Origin: Isoetes taiwanensis
Taxonomy: Eukaryota; Streptophyta; Lycopodiopsida; Isoetales; Isoetaceae
Assembly: GCA_021234155.1 (NCBI GenBank)
Contig: JAJEKV010000009.1
Location: 11,168,546 to 11,232,545, forward strand
Reading direction: 5' to 3'
Length of the DNA: 64,000 nt
A model generated the notes under the pieces. That model searched no databases, had not been told where the DNA came from, and saw only the letters and a list, made by a program, of their open reading frames with translations. Below are positions 42,919 to 55,400 of the stretch, piece by piece (the first letter of the stretch is position 1; every line of letters starts with the position of its first letter). Position numbers and translations under genes: made by a program.

Positions 42919-43160
42919 CTAGTAAACGTGTGCCCGGCGTTGCCGGGCTTATGTCCGAGCTTATGTTTTTACTTGCCGGGCTTATGTCCGAGCTTATGTT
43001 TTTACTTGGCATTTAATGTCCATATATCTACAACTTCTGTGAACATCACAGGTCGATGCTTGCAAGAATGGACATGATTTTCTTATGTAAATATTTTTGT
43101 TGTCGAAATTGTCTAGTGCAGTATCATCAATGTATTAACTTTGCAGTGGATTTTCAAAGT
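42919..43160 (-). mobile_element. Helitron 3' end and adjoining repeat
   Basis: On the minus strand the hairpin GCCCGGCAACGCCGGGC is followed 8-9 nt later by CTAG and then T, the hallmark 3' end of plant Helitrons (hairpin, CTRR, insertion between A and T). Just inside is a 33-bp tandem duplication (42941-42973 and 42974-43006, TGCCGGGCTTATGTCCGAGC). The segment 43010-43160 has a diverged sister at 52300-52480. The 5' TC end was not located. Confidence 0.65.
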
Positions 43161-45266
43161 AAACAGGTGCACGACATTGTCGCACATAAGTAGAGGCGTC
43201 TTGAATCGTAAATTGATTCTTAGAGGAGTTGCTACGATTCATGATAGATAGATAGATAGAACAAACATACACTTTGCACGCATAAGTAGACGCATATATT
43301 TTCGTAGACCTTGTGCCAAGAAGTAAAAGTCCAAGAATAATGCACTCATTTGTAAGCAGTAGAATAAGCAATGGTGCTTCGACAATGAGGGCAAATTCAT
43401 GTTACCAATTTGAAAACGCATTTGTTAGTTTAGTTTGTGTTGACTACATTAAAGACAACTAACTAATTGGGCTAAATTGCCCTCTTTATGCACTTTCACG
43501 GTGTTGCATGTAATTTGATGTTGCATGTAATTTGATGTAACAACGATGTACCAACATTTGTGCCAGAGGTGCATTTATATAGGGCTTCCGTATTAAGAGC
43601 GGCACATATGTTGCAATTAAGCGGTCTCAAATTCAATAATATTGATTATTGGCCTTCAAATTAGGTTAACTTCTTAGCAAAAACACCAAATTTTGCACCC
43701 TTTGTTTGGCCAATAAATATGCAGAGACTGTGTGATTAGAATCAAGCTGATAAATAGAATTAAAAGACAACCCTATATAAGGGAGCTATGCATGAACCAG
43801 ATGGAATACTAAGGAGAGTAATGTACATATAACAGAGTTTGACTCTATGTCAAGTGTAGAATGTTTATGAGACATTTACCACAATGTCGCTGCACAGCAG
43901 CGAGTTGTTGCACATATATCTGTCGAGACTCAAAGCAAGACAATTCTTCTAAAGTCTGTTTATTAATTGCAGCTTTGTATAGACCTCCAGAACCACGACC
44001 AGAGCCGCATGTCAAAAATACCTTGCCTACTTCTTTCACCCATTGTTATGTATAGAAACAGTCTTGCTGTTAAAGTAGAACAATATATCTGCATGTCCAA
44101 TTAAAATGCCAAATTTGATAAAGCTTAAGACATCTCTGGTTATGTGTTTGAGGCAGCACCAGCTTTCCCCCATCTGAGTTGCAATTTGCTGAACATTTAT
44201 TCATCATCTTGGAGCAGAAAATAAATTATACAAATACTCCAAAACTAATCACATATGAGTGGAATCACATATCGGCACTAAACTAAGGAAGTTACCCATC
44301 AATAGAGTTGAGAGAGATTGATTTTGAAGTGGAATCACTTAGCAATTAGCGAGCTACTTTCGTATCTACACTATTCTTAAAAAGAGAAAATTATGTACTG
44401 TGCATTTGTGACAGGAATGAAAAATGCATCCAATATTTTTACCTTCTGTCATGCTGCATGAATTTCCTTGTGTCTCTCTGTTTGCTTGCCACCACATTCT
44501 GCAATGGATGGTCCATGTAATCCCTGGAGTAGTGGCAGACAAATCCTCAACGTGGAGGATCCCCAACATCATCTATTCTCTTAAACTGATATATGGCCGA
44601 AAATCCTTTCACAAAATAATGAACAATTATCATGTCACTTGTAAATTCAACCTATTCATGCCTATAAGAAGATGCACTACTGAAGTATCAATGAACCTTG
44701 ACGTTCTAGCCTCAAAACGAAACAGAAAACGAAACAGAATGGACCTTAAGCACAACTTCGGCCATTAAGCGAGGAGGAGCGCATGTAAAGATTAACATGA
44801 AGGATGAACAAACATTCAAGGCTAGTGCTCAGAGACCAAGGCAGTCGTAGGTATGTAATCTTCTAGAATATAGGGTTTAAGGGAATAGACATCATTGGTG
44901 TAAGAGGATATGTACCTAGTTGTCATCCCCATCACAAGAGATAGAGCTTCAACAATTGCAATGTCTTCAACAACTTTGGATTAAAGTGTTGGCATCTGGC
45001 CCATCCAACCAAAAGGAGCGCCTACAAAGGATAAACATGCACTATAAGAACTCCTTACCTCAGCATCATTGGCAAAACGTCTTCATAACATTTTCAATCA
45101 AGCATCATTTTACAGGAGCTTCGTAGGGACTAATTACCTTAAACATTTTGGTAATATCCTGTCCAGCTCCACTCCAATTGAGGGAGGAGCATTAGCAAAA
45201 AGAAGACTCTGCTTGATCTTGTATTTTGCAATGAAACTGCTCCCTGCAAAATAAGTTCAAAAATGT
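43161..45266. other. no gene recognised
   Basis: It contains a short (GATA)n near 43240 and several short frames without motifs. Confidence 0.3.
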
Positions 45267-45475
45267 AAGAAGAATATGAGCAATATGTGCAAAAGAAAAT
45301 CATTTGTCCCACGTGCAAAAGTAGACCACATGCATGCAAAAGAAGACACCTTCAAAATGTAAAGATACAAAAGAAGAATACGAACAATATGCGCAAAAGA
45401 GAATCATTTGTCCCACGTGCAAAAGTAGACCACATTCATGCAAAAGAAGACACCTTCAAAATGTAAAGATACAAA
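45267..45475. repeat. 104-bp tandem duplication
   Basis: AAGAAGAATA opens both copies (45267 and 45371). Each continues with AATCATTTGTCCCACGTGCA and GACACCTTCAAAATGTAAAG, with few differences, so the duplication is recent. Confidence 0.85.
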
Positions 45476-45773
45476 CTATAGAGATACATCACAAAGGAGA
45501 TACTCAATTGCGATTCAATAGAAGAACATACCCTTTATGCAAACCGGAACTTAAAACCTGAACAAACCATCAGCTCTCAGCACTATGCAAAACAGAAAGT
45601 TGTTATTGGCATTTTTCATAGAAGCAACTTCATAATGTATACTTGAAGCACGTCCAAATCAAACATGGAAGAAAGGGATACAATGATGCGAATGCAGAGA
45701 GAAAGAAAGCTACCATATCAAAAAAGACACAACGGAAAGATGGAGCAAGACGAAGCACCATTTCTCGAGTACC

Positions 45774-46226
45774 TTATGTCAATTCCCATGCTTTACCGAC
45801 TGCCATAAGTGCTTTCTGCAGTTGGAAGATCAAGCCATAATTCTTGCAACTATCATTGCTCCCATCTATGCTCCCGTCTATGCACCTGCAACGAAGAGGA
45901 GTTATAAGGAGAAGAAGGAATGCACGCCAAAGGAGCCATGGTGCAGACCTATCAGCCAGGTTACCAGACACTACAAAATGTCCTGAGCAGCCCTTGCCCT
46001 GTCGCTTCCATTTCTTTGCCCTTTTGCTGTTGACGATCCTACTAAGCTGCAAAATCTTAGCACACAGAAAATATTTACATTTTTGGCAAAACAAAATGGA
46101 AAGAAAAACATTTACCTGCTTATAGAATGACATACAGAGAACCATATCGGCCAATTGAATGCAATTGATCTTGACGGCATAGCCCAGAGGAAAAAAAATA
46201 TCTGAAGGAACAACCGAAATCGTCAT
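45774..46226 (-). other. exon-like blocks of an unrecognised gene
   Basis: A 150-codon minus frame starts MTISVVPSDIFFPLGYAV at 46226. The first block ends at a possible GTAAAT donor near 46115, and further blocks carry KRAKKWKRQGKGC. The long frame probably runs through introns. Function unknown. Confidence 0.25.
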
Positions 46227-46535
46227 TGTGGAACTCTGTTGAAAATTCTAAGAACAAATTGCATGAGATTTGAACAACTGCAATTAGTGTGCCGCTCAAA
46301 AATAAAAGCACACGATGATGGACTGGCCGTTTTCGAAAGTTAAACCCTAAATTACAGCGTTACAGCGTTAAATTTCTCAGAAACGGCTTGTTTTGCCAAA
46401 AAAAAATTGGCGTGGTAAAAAAAATCTAGAGACAATTTTTCTTGCCGGTTTTTACTTTTCTGATCCCAAAATTTCGCTTTTTCGCCGGATTTTAATGTCC
46501 ACCGGCGACCGGAAAAAGGAGGACACCCAAAACGT

Positions 46536-46560
46536 GTGCCCGGCGTTGCCGGGCCAATGT
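46536..46560 (-). repeat. Helitron-type hairpin without CTAG end
   Basis: The same GTGCCCGGCGTTGCCGGGCC word as at 42.9 kb, but the flank reads ACCCAAAACG instead of CTAG. This is a degraded or internal copy. Confidence 0.45.
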
Positions 46561-46863
46561 CCTGACTTGTGTTTTTCTTTGTCATCGATAAAATTAGCTC
46601 AAATATCCAAATCATGAGGTAGTAAATTTGTGCCTCGCAATTTATCAGTTTGAAATGCGCTCAAATTTGAAATTGCAATAAAGTATTATTAGATTTTGAC
46701 CGCATGTTTTTAGCTGATAATTCCAATTAGGCAAACTTTACATATTCTCATCTTACAAAAGGGTATAGGGTATTCTTGAATAAAGGCTTTTGATCATTTT
46801 ATTTTAACCATTGGGCATTTTAACAACCATTGGCCTTTTTATCGTATTGTATTGTACAATACA

Positions 46864-46900
46864 CTAGAAACGCGTGCCCGGCGATGCCGGGCATTAGTCA
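46864..46900 (-). mobile_element. Helitron 3' end, second copy
   Basis: On the minus strand GCCCGGCATCGCCGGGC, then ACGCGTTT, CTAG and T. The loop and spacer differ from the 42.9-kb copy, and the overall design is the same. Confidence 0.6.
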
Positions 46901-46945
46901 TAAGACGCATGGAATGGGTAGACGCAATAATTCATAGAATGGGTT

Positions 46946-47005
46946 GATGCAAGGAATGGGATAGGATGGGATGGAATGGGATGGGATGCGATAGGATGCA
47001 ATGGA
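46946..47005. repeat. imperfect ATGGG-type short repeat
   Basis: GGGAT, GGAAT and GATGC words alternate over about 60 bp. Confidence 0.6.
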
Positions 47006-47085
47006 TGTCAGGCATGTGTAAACTATTTTATGTGTGTGTGAGATGTGTCGTGAGATTTGGGTGGCATCTTGTGCATTACTTTTTT

Positions 47086-47088
<3 letters not shown>

Positions 47089-47116
<28 letters not shown>

Positions 47117-47172
47117 ATCGTCCACGGAGACCAATGGGTCTATGGGACCCAATACAAAAACGCAGCGGCAAG
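47089..47172 (-). mobile_element. LINE 3' end with poly(A) tail (minus strand)
   Basis: A run of 28 T on the plus strand is followed by TCGTCCACGGAGACCAATGG and ATGGGACCCAATACAAAAA, the complement of the terminus seen at 35.0 and 36.0 kb. Here the tail is plain poly(A). Confidence 0.65.
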
Positions 47173-47570
47173 CCCGGATTCTGGGGGGGGGGTTGGGCAA
47201 TGGGGTTGAAAAACTAATCTAGTCATGATGTACACAATGGGATCAAAGTTGTGTATGATTGCAGTCAAGAAATGTTGTGGTAGATGTCGAGCAATAGTAA
47301 ACATGTGGTTAATTGACGTCCAATGATGTGACAATGTAATGCATTTGTATGACTAAATGTAGGGGTGTGTGTCAAAACATACTATCACATGAATGCAAAT
47401 TCCAGTGGCTACAACATGGCCAACACATTAATATCTATGCTTTGTGCTCACCTGCATTATGAATTTGGCATGCTATAGCCAATCTTGTCTTTCATGGTAG
47501 TAAAGTGTTTTGTTCAATATAGGGACGGGATTGGCTAGGGAAGGGGTTGGTTGTCAAGTACTTTATGATT

Positions 47571-47658
47571 ACTAATGCTAAACTCTAGTAAATGTTTGAC
47601 ATGCCAGTTCATTTACTAATGTTAAACTCTAGTAAATGTTTGACATGTCAGTTCGTTT
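47571..47658. repeat. 44-bp tandem duplication
   Basis: ACTAATG.TAAACTCTAGTAA opens copies at 47571 and 47615. Confidence 0.8.
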
Positions 47659-47772
47659 GCTTAGGGATAAATAATGAGATCCATATAACAAATTGTAGAC
47701 ACAATAGTTGAAATTTCTATTTATTAGACAATAGTTACAATTGTGCCAAATTTTTGTTCTAGTCATTGACTG

Positions 47773-47970
47773 CAAATCATTATCTACAATAAATGGTGTG
47801 CAACACAATGATGCTTAAAAAATGTCAAAAATGATTGATCTTGATTTTTTGAAAATCTTTGCTTTAAGTCACAAATCAATATCTACAATAAATGGGGTGC
47901 AACACAATGATGCTTAAAAAATGTCAAAAATGATTGATCTTGATTTTTTGAAAATCTTTGCTTTAAGTCA
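47773..47970. repeat. 99-bp tandem duplication
   Basis: Copies at 47773-47871 and 47872-47970 are almost identical (TATCTACAATAAATGG.GTG through CTTTGCTTTAAGTCA), so the event is recent. Confidence 0.85.
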
Positions 47971-50400
47971 AGAGCTTGGGAAGCCTTTTGTACAATAAAG
48001 ACAACGGCTTCGTTTTAGTAATGGGAAGGATTCTTGTAGTTTGTTTAAAGATATGATGGTGGAAGGGGCCAATAAAGATGCAACCAATGCTTTCAATTTG
48101 CAAACGCATTAATTCACTTATTATGGCTGGGGACATTAAGGTCTATAATGCAGTTCTCTATTCTTGGCACACACCGACACGAACAGATTGTAGCATCAGA
48201 GATTATGTTTTCCTGGTCTTTTAAATCCCAAGTTATTTAGGGTTAGTGTAGGAGTTGCTTGCTTATATTGTTGCAGATCTCCATTGCAAAGTTATAACAC
48301 GTCCCTGGATAGCTCTTTCAAGGCTAAAAAATTTGTGCTATGAGCTTCGATTTTCTGCACCATGGCATGTCATGTTTCTGCTTCAAATACTTCAATTTAG
48401 ATCGAAACCATAAGTTACTTCAATTCAAGTGCTATTAACAGGATGAGTTAAAAGAGCATGTCATCTTAGGGCCCTCAAGGATTTGGACACGACCTCCAAG
48501 GTTACCATGACCACATGGCTTTAACAACGAAGGAGATGCCACTGATGACATGTGCCTTCAACATGGCCGCCAAAAGCATACTGTAGCACCAAAATTTGCA
48601 CCATCTACATGCAATAAGGAAATGAATTAGAGCAAGGACTGACATGGACAGGTGTATAGTAGAGGACAACCTTACTTGGACACTTTATTGAAAAGAATAC
48701 AAACAACCCTGTGATTTGATATGAAAAGAATAGCTATAGGGCATTCTACCCTAAACCCTTATTGACGTACCCTTTGCAAAAGAATAAATGACCAGCCAAC
48801 GATGCCTTCTTTAGTTATGACGAAATTGATTATCTCCTGCAAAACCATAAAAACATCACGCTAATGTTCTATGCATGTGCAAACATAACAACAGACATAA
48901 TAGAACTCATATAAATGATAAAACCAGAAACGCCAATAGGAAAGATCTTTCAGAAAACAATAAGTAGAAAAAATGAAAGCTGGTAAACCCAAGTTCTTTG
49001 CAGCTGCTGTTCACGGAAACATTAAAAGAAATGCAAATCCTAAACAAAAAGAAAGCAACGTTAAAATGCATCACGCTGCTGTTCTTTGCTACGTTAAAAT
49101 GCAGCATCAGAAACTGAACTGAATATTTCTGTAAACACACTGCATCATCAGGCTGGGTTCCTTTAATTGAACAACTTGTCTAGATTGATGTTATTGAAAG
49201 TGCTATGCTTCCAAAACTTATAATGTTTTCATGCCTTATATATTTCCCCCTTGAGAAGCTTCACTGCAGAATGTCAAATAGACTTACAGCTTATAGATTC
49301 ATGTATTATTCTTGTACCCATCAAGAAAACTCATTCTTTATAGATAGCCTAGCTAATCAGCTTGCATACCCGAAATGCTCATTGTTATTTCAAGCCACTG
49401 TTCTAACTCGCTGCATGCTATTCATATTGTAACATGCTAGTTATTGGGCATAGTTCAGAGCCATATGTTTACAAAAGGCTGGAGCAGGTTTGTTAAGGCA
49501 ACGGTTTTGCAGGTAAATGATCTGGTTTTTTCTAAGAGGTCCCTTTCTAATACTTTATGATACTATATGTTGTGGAGAATTGTGCATGGTAAAGCTATTA
49601 TACACCAGGGTGCAAATAGTAGCTGCAAAGTACCTTTTCTCAGGGTTCATGGTCAAGATTTTCTCTACAAAAAAGTAGAATGTCTGTAGAATCTGTCTGA
49701 GAACTGAAAGCTAATGATGTAATCTGAGAACTGAAAGCTAACAATGAAAACTGAACTGAAACCCTTACAGATGTACTCTTCTTTTATTCCTTAGCTCAGG
49801 TCCTTAGGCCTAATTGGAGATATAAGCTATACCGGTTACATATGCATCAGTCAATATATGAGTAATACTCCATGAGTAAATCTACAGCAAGCACCTTTTT
49901 AAGCAATCACTTTACTGATTTAACAAACATGTAGATATAGAAAATCCAAGAACCCATAACAAAAACAACTATGAGGTCTTTACACGGGAATATGAGGCTA
50001 TATGAAATGAACTTGTGCCACTTGTTTGTTTTCTTGCGATAAGGATCCCTCTATATGCTGGCACATATAGCAGTAGCAACAAATAAAAAGAAAGCAAAAA
50101 GACATATGTTCAATACAATGTTAAACACAAAGGAGAGGGACAGCAAATAAATCTGAGAGCAATACTTTGAGTGATGCTTCTAATTGCTGTCTAATGTAAT
50201 CATGTGGTCTAAAGATGACCATCTACTTTATGACAATGCAGATGAATATGTACAGGTTTGGTTGGAGGCTCTTTCCTATTTATATGTATGAAGATGGCAA
50301 ATGGTTAAGCCGCGTGACATTAATAAATTCCTACAACATATTGAATCTCAAGAGAGGCACACGACCACATCTTAACCCATAAAAAAAGCCAATTCAAACC
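47971..50400. other. no gene recognised
   Basis: About 2.4 kb of AT-rich sequence. The pieces near 48.9-49.4 kb have weak frames without motifs. Confidence 0.3.
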
Positions 50401-50412
50401 TGGATGATAGAG

Positions 50413-52039
50413 TCAGGAGCTAGAGTATATGCTCCTCTTGTAATGCGCAACATTCAAACATAAGTAAGGATTTGTATGCTCAAACAGCCCGCACTTTAGA
50501 CAATGACAATATCTGTTATGTTGATAATCTGCTAGCAAACCCCAAGTAATCGTGTCCAACAAATAATCTTGATATACCCGTGATGTGTATATGCTGCAAA
50601 CTGTAGCACAAAGCTTGCATTGTGATACCTGCATAAGAAGAATGCACATTAGCAACAAAGCAGAAGAATAATTTAAGTTACCAGTACATGTGAAAACCTG
50701 AGAAAAAAATGTTATCATTAGCACGATCCCACATTTATGAGTCACGCCCAAAATAGGATGCAAAAATAACCAGGAAGATCTGGACCGTATCTGTACACGA
50801 TGCCATGGCATGAACCAAATTTTTGGCATCTATATATAGACGAAATCTGCAAAAACATGCATTCCCTCATAGCTTTCTGGGCAAATTATTAAAAGGAAAC
50901 GGTTAATCCAGTATATTAAGCACTTGCTACCTCCAGATAACTTGATAGTAAGCTGCCTCGTTTTCGTGACTTCCTGCACCAAATTTACAAATCAAGATGC
51001 AACAATCTGCAGGATGCATCAGTGGCAAGCAACGGACCTTGAAAACAATACAATTGCAAAAATGAACCTGCTTTCTTCACACCAATTTGCTCTCGTTAAT
51101 TTGTACCTAGAAATAAATGAGAAAACCATGGCCTCGTCGAGTGCAAGACATTTCGTGGATAGCATTATAAGCTGGAATAAAAACAATTTGTAAGTAGAGT
51201 TCCATCAATCAAATGAAGCTTAAGTCATCTAAAAACATATCAGGAAGCAAATCTTAACGAATTTGTATCAAAGCACGAATTTCCATGAAACAGAGACAAA
51301 ATATAAGGAGCTGGATTCGGCTCACTCAAAGAGATAAAGCCGTGAAAATAAGGGCAAAATGCAAGGAGCTCACTCATGGTAGTTCAAAAACAAAACCAAT
51401 GCGTGAATGAAAAACCGGATTACCAATACAGTGCAAAAACAAACAGGCTTTAGTGTAAGGCGCAGGAGCAGATGAAATAGAAAAACATTTGAGCTTCTAA
51501 AATGATCAAGTAGACTGCAAACATGAACCTGGATAATGACGAAGTATGATAATCCGTGAGATTATGTATGTTCTTCACTTGCTGCGTTTATCCAAAGAAC
51601 AACCGATCGGATCTACCTGTAAGGATACTCCAAGAAACCTGTATCGAAATCTGCATTTACCTGCTACGTTTGCCTGTAAAGATACTTGCTTTTATCTTGT
51701 AGGCTCGATGGCTCAAAAGAACTTGAGATAGAGAAGAGTTTCCCATCTCGGTGAATGAAGACATCTGAAGGCTTTAATCCTGTCAAACAACAACAGCAAG
51801 ATGAGAAGCAACAATCGCATTTTTGCTCGGATTTGAATACTCACTTCAACCAAAATGCACAATCCGGCAACACAGCCCAGCTCCAGAAATTCTGAGGCGC
51901 CAAAAAATTCTAAGGCCCCAAAATTGTATAAATCAGGGAAAAAATCTAGAGGCACAAAATTCGTAGAGCGCAACAGGGAGTGAAGGGAATGAAAAGAGCA
52001 TTGAACCTCTTGGCGATGGCAGCATTCAATGGTTTCGGC
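50413..52039 (-). other. unrecognised multi-exon gene or relic
   Basis: A possible first exon (ATG at 52039, MAETIECCH) runs about 196 nt to a good donor, GTGAGT, near 51843. The next block, after an ACAG acceptor, reads GLKPSDVFIHRDGKLFSIS. Further down, 50720-50830 has IDAKNLVHAMASC and IFLVIFASYFG. A Cys-rich block, CKLCATV..CHCLKCGLFEHTNPY, at 50450-50630 is in another phase. The pieces look like a real intron-containing gene, perhaps with a zinc-binding end, but I cannot name it or fix its exons. Confidence 0.35.
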
Positions 52040-52103
52040 CATTTCAAAAATTGGCAATCAATGCGGAGAACTTGCATCCCGCGAAGGGAGCCGCAAACGG
52101 CAA

Positions 52104-52139
52104 GGGAACGCCGCATGCGGCGTTACATGCGGCGTTCCC
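52104..52139. repeat. perfect 14-bp inverted repeat, GC-rich
   Basis: GGGAACGCCGCATG and CATGCGGCGTTCCC, separated by 8 nt, about 65 bp before the start of the 52-kb ORF on the minus strand. In AT-rich surroundings this stands out as a possible hairpin or protein-binding site. Confidence 0.7.
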
Positions 52140-52299
52140 GCACAAATTCCAACACCCTCCAAAAATAAGAAAGAAGATTGGTAAAAGTACACTTTTCATG
52201 GTCATCTTTTAAAGCAACCAAGGAAGCACATTATTGGCATGAGGTTTAGGTTGGCCTTATGGAAGTATTTAATGGTGTTGCCAGGCTAATGATATAGCA

Positions 52300-52480
52300 T
52301 GTATTTTTACTTGACCTCAAATGTCCATATGTGTAACTTTTGACAACATCACATGCTGATACTGGCAAGAATAGACATTATTTGCTTTCATAATTATTTT
52401 TATTATTGAGATTGTCTATGGACAGTATCACCAATGTTCAAACTTTGCGTTTCAAGGATGGATTTCAGAATAGAATAGAA
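52300..52480. repeat. diverged copy of the 43.0-kb Helitron-linked repeat
   Basis: TTTTTACTTG, AATGTCCATAT, ACATCACA, GCAAGAAT, GACAT and ATTGTCTA.. CAGTATCA follow in the same order and spacing as at 43010-43160. A short AATAG run (52467-52483) follows. Confidence 0.6.
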
Positions 52481-55400
52481 TAGAAAACAATGTTTTGTAA
52501 GGAATGCTGGGGGCAGTTAAATTTAACTCTAAATTTGGAAAGCCTAAGCATAAGTTTCAGTTCGGCCTTAGGCAACTTCATTTATGGTTTTTATTTATGA
52601 TGAAAAACAACATCCTCAAAAGCTTATAAGACATGCATAGAAAAGCAACTTCGATATGTAGGCCCATACAACTCGAGCCCAACATATATTGACATTAAAA
52701 TTTAGGGCAGGCTTTTTGGCATGTTTAAAAACATTGTGCCAGAAAGGGGCGCCAAGCACCTTGGTCTAATAAATAAAAAATGCGTACTCTAAATGTAAGA
52801 GGTGGCCTAAGAAATTGGAGACATATAATGCCAAACACCTTGGTCTATTAAATGGGTGCTCTGAATGTAAGAGGTGCCCTAGGCAATTGAAAACGTATAT
52901 GCAGAATCCATATCAAACCTTCGGATTTTGTATTTGACCTCATTCGTCAACCAGCTTGCTATGCAAACATTGTTTACAGATTCATTCTCATGGTAAAAAC
53001 TTTAAGATATGCCACGTACAATTTGAATTTAGGGAATCCTTTTGCAAACAATAACAAATACTTCTCATGAAATATATTACAGTAAGTTGGTGAAATTGAA
53101 CTCAAATGACCTATCAACAAAAATCCTAATTATTATGTGCAGCAGGCACCATAATGTTAACAAAAACGAATCAATTGGGCTTGCAAGAGTAGCATAACCA
53201 GTAGATCAATCTTTATGTAGCCAAACAAAAAGTGTAGTTGCAATCTTGGATTAATAAAAATCAAACGCATCTTTGAAAATGGGCACTAATAGCTTAGATT
53301 ATCCCCACCATATCCAACCCGGATTATAACTTAATTGAAGGCTATCTAGCCATACACCGTGATCCGGGATCGAATCGAGACGCATTGAAGACCATGTGGT
53401 TGAATTGGGGACCATAAAATCTATTCAACACCTCATAATACATGAACACGACAAGATATCGAAAATAAAAGGCTCTATGGACCGGAAGACGAGGATTTGT
53501 AAGATTTCTCATCTACGCACCGGACCAATCACATTAGACATAAGAAATAGAACGAGAAATTCTGTTTTTGATGTAATTAGGCAATCGTTTGGCCGGGATT
53601 TAGAAAATGAGCAACTCATGAACAAACAATGTGTCTAATCTAAAAGAATTTATCCCCTCAATATCCGCATGTATAATTACCGATGCACTAATCCATTGCT
53701 ATACTAATCCATTGGAGACCTTCATTAACCACCGCGGCATATTATTATTTTCACCTTGAAATGGTCTGCAGATTCCACCTCAACACCACGAATATTTCTT
53801 TGTTGATTGAAAAATGCACACAAATAGTGAACAGAATCGCATAAAGTCCGGGCCAAATCCAACTCAAATATGCACATCCGAGATTTGTACATGCAAAGAA
53901 GTAACAAAGTTTTGCTACCGCATTAAACCAAATAGAAAAGCAATTGAAAACTGTTTTAGTGCTTAAGCCCGAAAAAAAAAGGACACGGTTAGGAAAGAAA
54001 TAAAAATGCCAGTTCATGGCTAGGGCAGGACCGGTTTTGGCTTTGCATGTAGGCATGACAATAAATAAAAGTGAGGATCTACACGAGACTAAGACCTGAT
54101 TTACTCCTAAGCCTACTCCACGATAGCGTAACCCCGAAGAAAACCCGAAAAAGAAAGTTAATAGGGCGTAAGAATAAGCCGGTAAATCTGCCAAGGCATT
54201 AAGAAATGCCGATATGGCTATGGCGAGCCGGATTTGGGTGGTACTCATGACAACAAATAAACAATGAGGACCTAATGGAGATTGGATATGCTGATTTTTA
54301 CTTCTCGGATAAGCTGAAATGTAGATCGCCTAGAAAAGCTTCGGAGATACAAAATCAAGTGAAAACCTTTTTGTAAAATTGGAAAACATTCCATATAATC
54401 GAAAAGATCTAAAGAGAAGAAAGAAAGAAGAGTAAAGTTTCTACCTTTACTTGTTATGGCGATTCAAGGGGATCACTCAAAGCGATTACTGAACAAAAAG
54501 GGATTATCCTCGACTATTTTGCCGTTTTGCGCGGACACTCGTTATTAGGGAGACACTTTCGTCATTATTACATAAAAAAAGGGACCGGGAGAATTAAAAT
54601 ATTGGCGGAAACAATCTTGCTAAACTCTTGAAAGCTGCAAGAAAACCTTGACCCATCTTGGCCTGAATCGATTCTGATTGCAAGACACTGGGTTAACTCC
54701 CCTGATTTGCCAGCCTTTGTCGAAAGCAATATCATGGCCTTTCCATGTAAAAATTTGAGACGAAGCCAAAACATCAAGTAGCATATCCCAAGTAAAGAGC
54801 TTACAAAAACGGCCTTAACCATCTTAACCTGAATCGATTTACATATTGCAAGAGCCGGATTAACCCAAGATCAAAGAAAATGCACCTCCTCCAGCGATTC
54901 CTCTAAAACAAAATGCCGATGAATGTGGCGACATTCCCAAAGAAAGGAACGGAATGAGAAGCGAGAACTCTTACCTTCAAAGCATTCACGAAATCTTTCC
55001 TTCAAAGAAATGAAGCGAACCCCAAGTCCGCAAAACTTCGATGAGGGCGGGGTTTGCCAAGGCCGCAAATCGCATATCTAGGAAAACAGGAAAAATAGAA
55101 GTCGGTTGAAACAAAAGAGGATGTGTTAAGCTCAAGAAATTCTCGAGATGCCCAAAAAGAATTAGGGCAAAAGAAAAATTCTAATTAGGTAGAGCAAGAA
55201 AAAAAAGTGGGGCTTAAAAGAATCCTGCTATGGCATTCTTACCTTGTGAGGTAGAAAACTCAATCCCCCGTTTGCCTTACCATCGAAATTTTCGTCCTCC
55301 AAATATCAAAGAAGAATGCAAGGAAGCAAAGACATGGTCGAGGTATGGCGTTTGAAGCCTCAACCGTAAAACCATTACAATCATAGACTTGCAATTTGCC

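Noticed and set aside
42925-42947. Rho-independent terminator at GCCCGGC..GCCGGGC
   Set aside because: The hairpin is followed by a short spacer and CTAG-T on the minus strand, which is the Helitron 3' signature, and no bacterial genes are present.
53751-54248. 165-codon minus-strand frame as a membrane protein
   Set aside because: Hydrophobic residues come from AT-rich sequence read in this frame; no motif, splice context or neighbouring support.
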